NCBI GenBank assembly: GCA_028583405.1
Contig: CM053248.1
Coordinates: 26,338,543 to 26,402,542, forward strand
Length of the DNA stretch: 64,000 bases
Direction: 5' to 3'
Source: Pogonophryne albipinna
Taxonomy: Eukaryota; Chordata; Actinopteri; Perciformes; Artedidraconidae
The notes under the pieces are model-generated. The model saw only the letters and a program-made list of their open reading frames with translations. It made no database searches and was not told the origin of the DNA. The first letter of the stretch is position 1. Each line of letters opens with the position of its first letter. The position numbers and the translations under genes are program-made. Below, piece by piece: positions 1 to 11,130 of this stretch.

Positions 1-252
1 AATAATTTTAAAATATGCTAAATATATACACTGCAAAAAACAAAAAAAGAGGAGTAAAAGTAGCTCACGACTTGTTTTATTTTTTTAAAGTAGCTCTCAT
101 CCTAAAAAAGCTTGGAGACCCCTGTTATAGAACGATCCATTTGACAATTGTAAGCTTGGCCTACCATTTTATTGGAGCGATGAGGGCTGTGGGGCTTGAA
201 AAGGCCCATCTGTTCAAAGTGGGGAATGGCAGGAAAAGTTTGAGAACCACTG
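1..252. repeat. Right ends of two hAT-like elements
   Basis: The window opens inside repeat DNA. A stretch ending near 124 (tagctctcat..cttggagacccctg) resembles the right end of the complete hAT at 1060-2500. A second hAT-like terminus, tttgagaaccactg, ends at 252. No left ends are visible, so these are fragments. No gene is seen here. Confidence 0.5.
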
Positions 253-254
253 GT

Positions 255-889
255 CTAATGGCGCATTTCCACTGCAGCGGGTAGCCCCGTTTAAGTGTCC
301 TTAATCGTCCTCAAGCGACCAGGCCAGTTTTTGGTGGCCTTTCCATATAGCGTAGCACCGGCTAGCGGGTACTTTTTCCGGCCCCATAAAATCGTGGTTC
401 TATCAGGCCAGGGCCAGGGCTGAACTAGTGACGTCAACACTCTCGACTGTTGATTGGTCAGAGAGAATCGTCACAAGATCGCGCGTGAGATCATCCCTAG
501 CGTCGCATATATATCTAGAAGCAAGCTTGCAGCATTTTTATACACAGCATTTGTGTAAACGGAGGAGCTACAAAAATGGCAACGTCAAAGAAAAGCACAT
601 CGTGGTCGACCGAGGAGGTGACGACGTTCCTACATCTCATTGGGGATGATAAAATCCAGCGGGAGCTCAACAGAACAACTCGAAATGTGAAGCCGATCGC
701 CCCGCCTACACTGCGTTGCTACCCCAGGTCCTAAACTGTAATGTAAATGCGCCACGGCCTCGGACGGCCAGCGAGGCAGCCCGAGGCAGCCCGAGGCAGC
801 CCGAGGCAGCCCGAGGCCTGAGCGAGGACGCTTAGGGACGCTTAAACGGGGCTACCCCGCTGCAGTGGAAATGTTCCATGGTGCCATTT
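255..889 (+). mobile_element. Non-autonomous PIF/Harbinger-like element with a Myb/SANT fragment
   Basis: The ends are inverted repeats: atttccactgcagcgg near 264-280 and its complement near 857-873, extending into taaacggggctac. One arm carries an 8-bp indel. A short reading frame starts at 576 (MATSKKSTSWSTEEVTTFL), the opening of a Myb/SANT-like domain as found in the accessory protein of Harbinger transposons. It breaks off after about 37 codons. A 10-bp tandem repeat (ccgaggcagc) fills 771-815. The target duplication is not clean, so the superfamily rests on the Myb-like start and the long inverted repeats. Confidence 0.55.
771..816. repeat. 10-bp tandem repeat, ccgaggcagc
   Basis: Four to five consecutive copies of ccgaggcagc lie inside the Harbinger-like element. 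Confidence 0.85.
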
Positions 890-1059
890 ACACGAGGACA
901 AAACGGGTTGTATCTGCTACTTATCTCTCGCGTTTGTTCTCACGAGGCCGACACGTAAACGGGGAAACGGACCCCGCAAACGACAACGGGTCCCAAGGTG
1001 GATAGATCTGCAAACGGAGTGCTCTGGGGGGCAAACGGCTCTGTGTGTACGCCCTATAC

Positions 1060-2500
1060 CAGGGGTGCCCAACCAGTCGATCGCGATCGACCGGATTCCG
1101 AGTCCATCGCGAGATGCGTCTAAAAATAGAACAACAATATTCTGTTTTATCGTTAATGTCCTGACCTATAACATAATCTTCCTGTGCCAGAATAATGCAC
1201 TTGAACGCATCAAAGCTTTGTGATTGGCCGGCGTGACCCCATGTGTCGGGGCGTGGCTGGTGGGCAGTGGGCACTATTACGCTGACGTTGTCCGTGTCAA
1301 CAAGAGTGACAGTCCGCACACACACAAGACCGAAATTATGGCAGAAGCAAAAAAGCCCAAAATATATAATTTCACTCCGAGTGGGAGGATGATTACTTTT
1401 GTATCTATTCCAATTCAAAGTCCATCTGTCTCATCTGCAATGCGAGCGTGGCTTTATCGAAGAAGGGTAATTTAGGAGCGGCATTTCAAAATAGTGCACA
1501 AACGCTACGAGACGGAAATCCCTCCTAATTCTGCCCTACGCTCCCAAAAGGGGAGGGGCCTGAAAGGACAGCTAAATGCACAGCAGTCCATTTTCACCAG
1601 GACCAACAACAAGAGCAAGGCTGCTGCCATAGCATCTTATCGTATCAGTCACGTTCTTGCGAAACACATGAAGTCTTTCAAAGACGGCGAAGTTGTGAAA
1701 GAAGCTTTCCTGGAGGCTTCCAACGCACTTTTTGGGGACAGTAAAAATAACAGTAGCATTTCAACAGGTTTTTGATATAATAAAAACTCAAGTTAGATAC
1801 CGTTATTAATCATCTTTAAGTTTAGTTTGTTTGAACTTATTCATTATAATTATTGTACAAAATGGTATAAGAATGCAAACATTACGTTCTGTTCTGTTTA
1901 AATTGATTATAGTCTATTATCAATTCAGGTTAAGAAACTTGCTTGCATCCTATTTTAAAGGCATTTCTTTTTATAATCTACTAAAATGCAACACAAAAAG
2001 GGTTTGATTCTATTAATTTTGTCTTTTTTATTGCACTTTGGCAGCAGATTCCTGTGTAGCTTCAGATCTGAGTTGTCTTATTAGTAATCCTAATTTATAC
2101 TTTTGTTGCAACACTATTTTTATATAATGGCAAAGAAAGGGTTCAGAATATTTTCTTTTTTCCCTGTGTCATATGTGGCAGCACTGTTCAATGTTTCTTG
2201 AAAACATTACCCACTGTAGTGTTACGTATGAATAAACTCCAACTCTGTATCAACAACACTGTTGTGTAACTTCAGTTAAATACTTGTATGTGTGTAGATT
2301 AGAAAGAGGTGAGATAAAGGATCTGCAGTATTTTATGAAGTATTAATCGTACAGAGGTCAGTTTTATACAAGTAGAAGTGTGTATTTACCTGGTTGTAGG
2401 TTGTCAGTAATGGCTACGCCTCTCTATTTGGACTGGTAGATCTCGGCAGACTGGCAACTTTAAAAGTAGCTCTCAGTTCAAAAAAGGTTGGGCACCCCTG
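1060..2500 (+). mobile_element. hAT transposon with TIRs and 8-bp target duplication
   Basis: The element begins caggggtgcccaacc and ends with the reverse complement, ggttgggcacccctg. It is flanked by ccctatac (1052-1059) and acctatac (2501-2508), an 8-bp duplication with one mismatch, as expected for hAT. It carries the N-terminal part of a transposase gene. The remainder is A+T-rich and non-coding. It interrupts an older, unclassified repeat seen at about 890-1051 and 2509-3125. Confidence 0.85.
1339..1775 (+). pseudogene. hAT transposase N-terminal fragment (ZBED/GTF2IRD2-like)
   Basis: The first frame begins MAEAKKPKIYNF at 1339. After frameshifts a second frame (about 1494-1775) reads HKRYETEIPPNSALRSQK and then a helical stretch ending EAFLEASNALFGD. 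These phrases are typical of the BED-finger N-terminus of hAT transposases of the kind captured in GTF2IRD2 and ZBED proteins. The catalytic domain is absent and the frame is broken, so this is a dead fragment. Confidence 0.7.
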
Positions 2501-3032
2501 ACCTATACGATCATTTTCTGATAACGATGAAGTAGCCCCGCCTCCCTCTCCCCACGGCTCCTGCTCAGAGATCAGCTGCTGGGCTGTCAGAAGAGGGGGA
2601 GGAAAAGAGAGGCTCCGTTTTGTATTGTTATATTATTATAGAGTCATTATCAATTTGTTTTAAAGCTTAATAAATAACAAAGAAGACCTCTGACCGGCAC
2701 TTTTCTAAATTTGTCCGGAAGATTTCAACTTTAACGGACATGTTGACCGGCGGTAACTCTGCCGCAAGGTTCCCTCGTCCCTTGGAAGAGGTGGGTGTTT
2801 TTCATCTGCTGGTGGACTACCGGAGAGATTTACAGCAGGAGCAAACGCCGTCCACCGCGGAGAATAAACAGAAGGGCAACCATGCTCCGAGGTCTTCTTC
2901 GCTGCTTTTGGTGTATTTTGTGGCGACAGCAGCGCCACTTACAGGCCCGGCATATGTACTACAGCGTTTCAAGCGGGTCGAGCGGTCTCGTGCTGGTCTC
3001 GTGTGAACGGACAACTTAATTGAGCCGAATGC

Positions 3033-3068
3033 GTGTGAACCATAGACTGTATATATAAAGGTGTGAAC
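3033..3068 (+). repeat. 20-bp micro-insertion between 8-bp direct repeats
   Basis: gtgtgaac (3033-3040), then catagactgtatatataaag (3041-3060), then gtgtgaac again (3061-3068). The same 20-mer, reverse-complemented, lies at 36550-36569 between other 8-bp repeats. The arrangement looks like transposition of a 20-bp unit with an 8-bp target duplication. Confidence 0.75.
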
Positions 3069-3403
3069 GGAAGGCTTTTTTGAAAACGAATTCGGTGCAT
3101 AAACGCAAACGTACCCGTTTCGTCTCGGGCCAAAGTTATCTCAGTGGGTCTCAAACGTTTTGACCACAATTTATGTAAACACATATTTCCAAGGCATGCT
3201 CCTTTATAATTATTGGGATAAACAGGTTTGAAATCATTTCAATGTATAGGCGACAGTAAACCAAAAATATTGTTTAAAACTGGAGAGATAAAAAAAAATG
3301 CTAAATTACTAAATAAATGTTAACTAGGTAAAATAAGATATGAATGAACAACAAAAATTAAATAAGTTAAATGTATTTGTTATTGGCTATGGTAGGTTAT
3401 TGG

Positions 3404-4131
3404 CAGAGTTGGGTGTAACAAACAAAGTAACGCGTTACTGTAATAATATTACTTTTGTCGGTAACGGAGTAATGTAACGCGTTACTTTTATAATTCAGTA
3501 ATCACACTACAGTTACTAACATTGCCCGACACGCGTTACTTAGTTACTTTTATAAAATCAGTAATCACACTACAGTTAGCCTACTAACATACAGAATGAC
3601 TAGATTCTCCCTTTGACAGACAAGAGGGATTTCCGCCGCAGGTTTATATTTGAGTAACATTTGTGCGATTTGCGCATCCACATGCAGTGCATAAACATGG
3701 CTGAGTCATCAACAGCGATAACTTTCGAGGGTTGGAGGTATGCCCATTATTTTGAGTTTGTCTGAAGAAAGGACAGGAATGTGACGGTGAGGTGCAAACT
3801 GTGTCCAGGCCAGAAGCTTTTATCCACTGCTGCAAACACAACGTCAAACTTCAACAAGCACCTGCAAAAACAACATGCTAACGTGAAGCTAATAGCTAAG
3901 GAGGACCTCCGAATCCAGAGTGAGGATGTCGAGTAAAGTAACGACACTGTAGGTGCACCACATTTGCGCTTCAGATGAGGCTCCCTCCGCAAAATGAAGC
4001 ACCCTCCGCATGTCTGCGTGATCTGCCTGTAGGGAGGGGCGGCCCTGCGAGTAAAGTAACGTGTTGCTTTATGTAGAGAGTAACGAAGTAAAGTAATATA
4101 TTACTTTTTTTGAGTAACGACCCCATCTCTG
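3404..4131 (+). mobile_element. hAT transposon with perfect 8-bp duplication and BED-finger remnant
   Basis: It begins cagagttggg and ends ccccatctctg, flanked by exact copies of gttattgg (3396-3403 and 4132-4139). Both ends are rich in the gtaacg..gttact motifs seen in many fish hAT MITEs. A BED zinc-finger coding remnant starts at 3697 (MAESSTAITFEGWRYAHYF). It has an in-frame TGA at 3763, then continues with the CKLC and HLQKQH finger ligands to about 3900. Confidence 0.88.
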
Positions 4132-4413
4132 GTTATTGGTTATGTTCACATTATTTGATTATTAAAATGTAAACCGATCTTTTTAATATGCGTGTTTTAG
4201 AGTTGTACCTCCAGATAGTCTCTAGTAAGTGTGTGCTCAAAGTGCACCAGATTGAAGCATTTTACTTTAAAATGTTAATTAAAAAAATCCCGGGGGGCAT
4301 ACCCCCGGACCCCCCTAGAGGAGGTGATGTGCACCCCCCAATTCAAACATGTCCATAGTACAATACTGAATACATCTGAAGCCTTTTTGATGTATATTAC
4401 CTATGGCAATACG

Positions 4414-5715
4414 CAGGGTCGGCGTCATGGGGGATCATTCGCGGGCCATGCCCCCCCAAATGAGTCACTGTGCCCCCCCAACGCAGGGTGGGCAAGCCTT
4501 GCCACTTTGCCGTTTAAAAAAAAAAAAAAAATCATATAAGTGAAAACGTTTTGTGTGAAATACATCAGAAATAAATAATACAAATATAAAACACAGCCTG
4601 AGGTGTGCTCACTGCTGCTCTCTGATTGGTGTGTTGCTTGACCAATGACCCCCGACCTTTGTTTTGTTATCATTACGTGGCTGTGTGTTTAGATGAAAGC
4701 CCAGTGGCGATCTGTTCATCTGTTACACTGATTATACAGTAAAGCCATCGAAAATAATATGATATACAGTACAGTACAAGTAGCCTACTTCTGGGTCTCT
4801 GTGTTTCATTCAAGCTCGGCTCTGTGTGTGTGTGGCACGAGCGCATTTTGTGAGTGCGCGAGCGGTAAGGTGGAATGTTGTTGTTAGCATCTGGTTAGCT
4901 AGCTATGCTAACGGATATAAAGAGCTGTTTCTACACCAAGGTGGAGGAGAGTCCTCTCCTGTCAGACTGAGAGGATCTTATAACGTCAGCTCAGTGAGGT
5001 AAGGACTCTCTCAGTGTTTAGATAGTTAACTTAAGTGTAGGTTAACTTATCTCAGTGGGTCTCAAACGGTTTGGTCACCATTTATATAAACAAGTATTTG
5101 CGAGGAATACCTTTATATGATCATTATAGTTATTAAAGAATAAGAGAATACATGAAAAACGGGTATGAAATACTATAGGACAGTAACACAAGAATACAGT
5201 TTAAAAGGGGAGTGATTGGTAAAATATCCATAAAGAAAAAGTAAATCTGTGTACAGTTCTGTTTCATATGGATGCTGAGAGATGTAGGCTATCCATAGAT
5301 CTCTTCATTTTGCTCTCAAAGTGCACCAGATTGATGCATTTAACTTCAATATTTTAAAAATAATCTTCCCGGGGGAGCATGCCCCCAGACCCACCTAGAG
5401 GAGGTCCACCCCCACCTAAAACATGTTCACATGGATAGGATACTAAATACATTTGCACACTTTTTGTATGGTGGCCTATGTCCTTATATGTTTCTGTTTG
5501 GGTGGTCATGCCACAACCGTGCATGTATGCACAAGTCATAGGTGCGCTATACAATAGCACTACACCCCTGCAATGTGTGTGAAAGACAATACACTTTACA
5601 GCATGTTTTTTGAAGTTGCATTGGTGTTTGTGTGTTGGTTGTTGACGGCAGTGTGTGCCCCCCCCTTGGTAAATGATTGCCCCCCCCCATTCGATTTGTT
5701 CTAGAGCCGACCCTG
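4414..5715. mobile_element. hAT element nested in an older copy of its own family
   Basis: It begins cagggtcggc and ends gccgaccctg, flanked by exact gcaatacg copies (4406-4413 and 5716-5723). It contains the gtgcaccagattga block and C/G-rich segment shared with the outer element and with the copy at 24040-24754. A cag/gtaagg-like splice donor near 4998 suggests it descends from an autonomous element, but no transposase frame is visible. Confidence 0.85.
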
Positions 5716-6259
5716 GCAATACGTTTCTGTTTTTGTAGTGTATTTGTCTTTTGTAGAGATTTTTCATTTATTCTTTATATATTCTATAGGGAGGGGGGGG
5801 GGGGGGGCACCAGCTAAAATCTCGCCTAGTCTAGAACCGGCCCTGATTATAGGTGCATCAATGTGTGTTTCTGTGGCACTAATTTGAACTAATATTATTT
5901 TGCTAAATAATGTTGATCAATAACGTTTAATCTTAATCTATAATATCTCATTATGCATTATCTGTTAACTTTCTCTGTACCTCAAAAGATTATACAAAAA
6001 TATTTTAAGATACAAAATCCTGATTCTAGGAAAGATTTCTCATTATTTAGAGTTACTAACTCATTATTTTGAGATACGATACGAAGTCATTATTTTATTC
6101 TGAGAACGTCTTTAGTTATAATACTTAATTTCCCCCCTTTAATAAGGCTAATTTACAATACAAATTAATACTAATACTATGTTAATAGTAATACTTAAAT
6201 TCAATATTAAGTTTGTAATGTTTTTTGTAGTTGTTACTTTTCCCTGCAGAATCTCTTTT

Positions 6260-6604
6260 CCCACTCCAGCAGGTGGCGGTAATGCACCTCTACTCGTGTT
6301 CGGCACCTGTCAGACGAACACCACCGAAGAAGAAAGCAGAACGTGCTGCTGGAGGTCAGAGGATAGACGAGAAGACTTTCTCAGTATCTGTAACAAAAAT
6401 CTGCATTTTCACGTTTAAAACTCAGTGAGGATTTAACATTCACATCAGCAGGACACTGTCTACTGCTGTCAGTGAATCCAGCAGCTTGTCGTCGACCAGT
6501 CTCTCTTGGATTTTGAGTATTACGACATAGCTAGCTAGTGCTTGCTAACGGCTAGCAGCTCCTGTGTTCACCAGGTGACCCTCGGATCTCCTCACTTTAC
6601 AGCC
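6260..6604 (+). promoter_or_regulatory. timm23 upstream and 5' UTR region with ccagcaggtggcggtaatg repeat
   Basis: The segment upstream of the timm23 start is richer in G+C than its surroundings. It contains ccagcaggtggcggtaatg at about 6268, a short phrase I have seen repeated near many teleost genes. No TATA box is obvious, fitting a housekeeping promoter. The transcription start is not defined by sequence alone. Confidence 0.4.
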
Positions 6605-9600
6605 ATGGACAACTCGCAAGGGTCGGGAGGAATGAAAGGAGGTATCGGGGGTCTCTTTGGAGGTGGTGAATACTCCAACACAGAGCTCGCCGGTGTTCCC
6701 TGTAAGTGTTCCCTTTGCTTTAGTCTGCTAACACCGGTAACATCTGTGCTGGTCGCCAGCTCTATGTCCTTTGGATGTCTTGTTGATACAACCGTTACAC
6801 AATTTAAAAGGTTAGCTAACATACTATTGTGATTTCATTTCAGTGACTGGAATGAGTCCTTTGTCCCCTTACCTCAATGTCGACCCTCGGTACCTTGTTC
6901 AGGTAAGCTAAAGTGGAATGTATCTTCTTTGTAAATTCAGAATATTTTAAATACTATCATTAGGCATAATGGAGATATGAGAAATGTGACCGCCTGATAA
7001 CCCATTTGAAGCTTGACTATATGGGCTCAGACAATGATCAGATTTATATTATTTTAGATAGTACAATGTTTCCTACATGTTATCTAGATTTGAAAAAGTG
7101 AATGTATTGAACACTAACAATAACAGCCTACAAGACAACCAAGACCAACCAACTACCCTATAATCTAACCTTACCTTATCTTTTAAGTGAATGCAAAACA
7201 ATATGCCATCACTCAAATGTTATATAAATAGAGGCATATGGCAAGTCAAAATAACCGTACAAATGGACATTTATAAATGTGTCTTTTTTAACATTTCTTT
7301 TCTAACAGCTGTTGATGTTGTGTTTCAGGACACAGAGGAGTTTATTCTGCCCACCGGTGCCAATAAAACAAGAGGAAGGTTTGAACTGGCTTTCTTTACC
7401 ATTGGAGGCTCATGCATTATTGGTAAGGCAAAGTACACGTGTTCATTATATATATATTTACTGTATATAAATCCCTTTCACTTTACATCATTTTTTGCTT
7501 TGTAGTAAAAATGATAAACGTGTGTAGAATATGAGTACACATTTCGTACAAGGGGTGTTTAAAGTGCTTTACAAAAGAATAAATAACAGGTTCATTAAAA
7601 CTGGTGCAAATTCTGCAAAGAATGAGTCACACATTAATACAAACAAACACTCAAAATACTGGACAACAAATCTGCCCAATACTCAAAACATACAACTTGT
7701 TGAGCTCGAAACATGCAAATGTTTGCCTGTTTTACAAGATTGTCAACGGCCTTACCTCACCTCCTCTTAGACAGTTTGTTAACATACGCACTGCAACTAG
7801 GATAACAAGAGGTGCAGCGAGAGGAGATTGCATTATTCCACTCAGAAAAAGTTCTTTCAGTCAGTCTTCATTTTCTGTTAAAGCTGCACAGCAAAGGAAC
7901 TCAATCCCTTCTCCAATCAGAGACCAGACTACATTCAGGTTATTTCAATCACAACTCAAAACTATGGTTAGTGAGGAATCAGCTCTGCCAACACTGACTC
8001 AATCACCTGCTCCTTAAAACCCACTGCCATGTTCTTTTGTTTTATTGTTCTGTCTTTTAACATTTTTTATTTAAGTATTCCAGTAATGTGTGTTCCATGT
8101 TTTACATTTATTGTATTTACTTGTTTAAAATGAAATGTGTTTTAGGTTGACTGTAGGGACTACAGATGAAAAATAGCCTCTTCGCTAACTCTGGCACATT
8201 TACAGAAATGTTAATTAATGTGCACCGTTCCTGTTAAATAAATAATAACTGGAACATAACTTGTTTTGACTTCAGGAGCAGCATTTGGGGCTGTAAATGG
8301 TCTCAGGGTGAGCCTGAAGGAGACTAGAGACCTGGGATGGTCCAAACCTCGTAATGTGCAGTGAGTATGGACACTTCAGTAATATTTCTTTAATTACACC
8401 TGGATCACTTCTTCTAAATGTTTGCATTCTCCCTTCAGGATCCTCAACATGGTGACCAGACAGGGGGCTTCATGGGCCAACTCTCTGGGCTCTGTTGGTA
8501 AGACCTAGGGCTGCTCGATTATGGCAAAAATCATAATCACGATTATTTTTGGTCAAAATTGATATCACGATTATTAAATACGATTCTTCATTGACTTTGA
8601 AAACATCCATTTATTGAACTTTTAAAAAAAAATTACATTTATATCAACATTTAAATAAATAATATCAAAAATAGTAAATACCAATAAAGATCAACAAATA
8701 TTTTGGAGCGCACTTCCACAACTTACTAAACATCTATAAATATGATCTCTAATGTCACCCACAACCTGTCATGTTTAATCTGCTACACGCAGTACTCTTA
8801 TTTTGGTAAGGAAGTAGCGAGCTAAGAGGTTCCGGCTTGACGAGGTTAGTCAAAGTTGACTACGCTAGAGACCGGAGCATGGAGCACCGGAGAATAGAGA
8901 CACGGCAACTAAAGCTTCCCTTGTAACGTCTTTATATGGCTTTATTAAACGGACTGCAAGTCACAACACAACCTGCCGAGAGGGCGCGCATGCGCGGGCA
9001 GAATGTATAACGCAAGACAAATTGAGAGCATCATTGAGAAAGAGAATGCAGCAAAAATAATCGTTTTAATCGAGGTTAAAATACCATTAATTGCACAGCC
9101 CTAGTAAGACCCTTATAAAAAACTAATCCCAAATCATACTGCAACATCTAGGGAAGCTTTACTTTATTTGTATACACTACATATTATATTGGAGTGCTTT
9201 TATGAATGTTTGTTGTTGTTTGGTATATTTCTTTTATGAAACCTTTTTGTTTTTTTCTTTGCCGTTGCAGCCTTGTTATATAGTGTTTTTGGCGTGGCGA
9301 TAGAGAAGGCCAGAGGAGCAGAAGACGACATCAACACGGTGGCCGCTGGGACGCTAACTGGGATGCTCTTTAAATCCAGCAGTAAGTGTCTTCTCTGTTG
9401 TACACCTACCACTTATGTGCGTGCTATTTGCAGATGTGTTTTAATGAAACAAAGATAGCTGGATTTTAACATTCATTGTCTCCATATAAAATCCTCCTGC
9501 GGACAAATTATGTTTTCACAAGTTCTCAATTAAATGAATGCAACTTTAACCCTACTGAACACCAACATGCAATGTTTTGAATGCTATTGGGCTGCAACAA

Positions 9601-10174
9601 GTGATTGTTTATTAAGCTAGGGAGTATATACTTAAATTGATGCCTATTTCCACCTTTCACGATTCATAAGTCTTCATTTCTGAATAAATGTTTTCTAAGG
9701 TCCCGTTTCTACAGTCATTGATTAAATAATAAGTGCACAAATACACCTGATTTTATAATATGGAACTTTGAACTATGGCCTGGAGTTATTTTACTTTTTT
9801 AGATCACACAAGTCGACAACAATCCAAGCAGGTTAAAACACAATGAATATACATGCATAGAAAAACTGTGCAACATGTTGGTTTTAAATAAATGAGTGTG
9901 GAGTGTCAACGTTGAGAATAAAGCTTAAAACTACGCCGTAGAGCCATAAAACAGAAATCTTTCTGAAGTTGTTATTTGGCATGTTTTAATGCATTCTGCA
10001 ATGTTCATACACAGCTCTATCGTTGATTCTGTTTCCTCTATGTTAGCAGGTGGATTGAGAGGTGTAGCCAGAGGAGGCCTGGCTGGTTTAGCCTTATCTG
10101 GTGCCTACGCTCTCTACAGCAACTGGGACCACCTCAAAGGCTCCTCCCCCTCCCCGTCCTCCAGGCTGTACTAA
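6605..10174 (+). CDS. timm23: Tim23, channel subunit of the inner-membrane TIM23 translocase
   Basis: Seven coding exons join in phase: 6605-6701, 6844-6902, 7329-7422, 8276-8360, 8439-8497, 9271-9381 and 10050-10174 (630 nt, 209 residues, the human length). Tim23 forms the protein-conducting core of the mitochondrial inner-membrane import complex for presequence proteins. Visible family hallmarks are a Gly-rich N-terminus (MDNSQGSGG..GLFGGG), LSPYLNVDPRYLVQ, FILPTGANKTRGRFELAFFT, a Gly-rich membrane segment after TIGG, the RGAEDDINTVAAGTLTGML motif and the LRGVARGGL helix. The start has no competing upstream ATG in frame and matches the family. The intron after exon 5 starts with a donor duplicated by a hAT insertion at 8506-9103. 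Intron 3 holds a LINE fragment. A timm23b name is possible if the genome has two copies. Confidence 0.96.
7604..8017 (+). pseudogene. LINE reverse-transcriptase C-terminal fragment in timm23 intron 3
   Basis: An open frame contains LYKIVNGLTSPPL, TRGAARGDCIIPLRKSSF and AAQQRNSIPSPIRD. These phrases match the C-terminal region after the RT domain of fish non-LTR retrotransposons (CR1/L2/Rex-type). No RT catalytic motif is present, so it is a 5'-truncated copy. It lies in the sense orientation of timm23 within the intron. Confidence 0.6.
8506..9103. mobile_element. hAT-type MITE inserted at the timm23 exon 5 splice donor
   Basis: It begins tagggctgctcgatta and ends aattgcacagcccta, with A+T-rich subterminal attatt/aataat repeats. 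It is flanked by exact gtaagacc copies at 8498-8505 and 9104-9111. The left copy is the splice donor of timm23 exon 5, so insertion duplicated the donor. No coding sequence is seen. Confidence 0.85.
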
Positions 10175-11130
10175 CCCTCTCCCACACAGATCTGCTTTAC
10201 ATTGGGGCCAAATATCTCTCCAGGACACAGCCTTTCACCACAGCGCTAAGAGGAATTACACTCTGGTCAAATGCAGTGTGCTTTTCAGGGAAGTGTGGGC
10301 TCTTCCCAGTACTCTGGTTCACTTTCCTTTCCAGGAGCATTCTGGGGAACATAGGATGTGGTTGAAAAGGAAGATTGGACTAAACTCCGCTGGGAATCGA
10401 GATGTAGACCGTCCTATAACACCCCTCTCTCTTCATTTATCTGTGGGATTCCTGTCACTGATCTGATTAGTCATAAGAAAGGTTTTTTATAGAAGTGTGT
10501 CATTTGTTATATTATTGTTTATGTGAGACTTATAAGTCTTCTTTGATGCTAGTTTTGAAATCAATGAACCTGTGATATATGGGTTAAATAAGCCAAAGGG
10601 TGACACCTGGTGTGTGTGAGTCACCTGATGAATGACAGCATGTTCTGTTTCTGGACTGAAAGACTCTTCTAGTAGACGAGCAAAGAGAATTTCATTTACG
10701 ATGTACAAACACAGAACGAAGCCTTAAGGTCAGTTCTAAATACTGTTGTATTTATTGAAGCGTATATGCAGTGGTTCCTGTTTTACTGTGCAAGAAGAAA
10801 TCACTGTAAAACTGTTGGTGTCTCCATCACACTCGCTGTATTAAAAACGATATTAAAAAAATGTTGACAAAGATTTAGCTTTTAACTATTTTATTGCACA
10901 ATTGAAGACTGGATGTAAAAGCGTTGTACGACTTTGTTCAGAGCAGTGCATAGTGTACACTGTCAAATATGATGTGTTTAAAACAATAGTTGCCCATTCA
11001 GAACTTGTATTTACATCTTGAAGTGGTTGCTGAATGGACTATGGCACATCAAAACAGATTGTTGTCTCATGTGGACGTCAGACATTAAACAGAGCTTAAG
11101 TTTGCTGCCAGCACAGAGCCGGGGACACGT
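10175..11130 (+). other. timm23 3' UTR and convergent intergenic space
   Basis: Non-coding sequence follows the timm23 stop. Poly(A)-signal-like attaaa/tattaaa strings occur near 10840-10860. It meets the 3' end of the minus-strand protease gene, so the two genes converge. No other gene is visible. Confidence 0.5.

Larger units (their letters stand above)
3130..5845. mobile_element. Older hAT-like element split by two later insertions
   Basis: It ends with ctagaaccggccctg at 5845. Internal landmarks (tctcagtgggtctcaaacg near 3137 and a gtgcaccagattga block near 4236 followed by a C/G-rich tract) recur in the same order in the inner copy at 4414-5715, at about 5050 and 5320. This older copy is interrupted at 3404-4131 and at 4414-5715. 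I could not find its left terminus. A poly-G run lies near 5791-5807. Confidence 0.55.

Noticed and set aside
7191..7505. Separate plus-strand gene at 7191-7505
   Set aside because: It is timm23 exon 3 read through both flanking introns.
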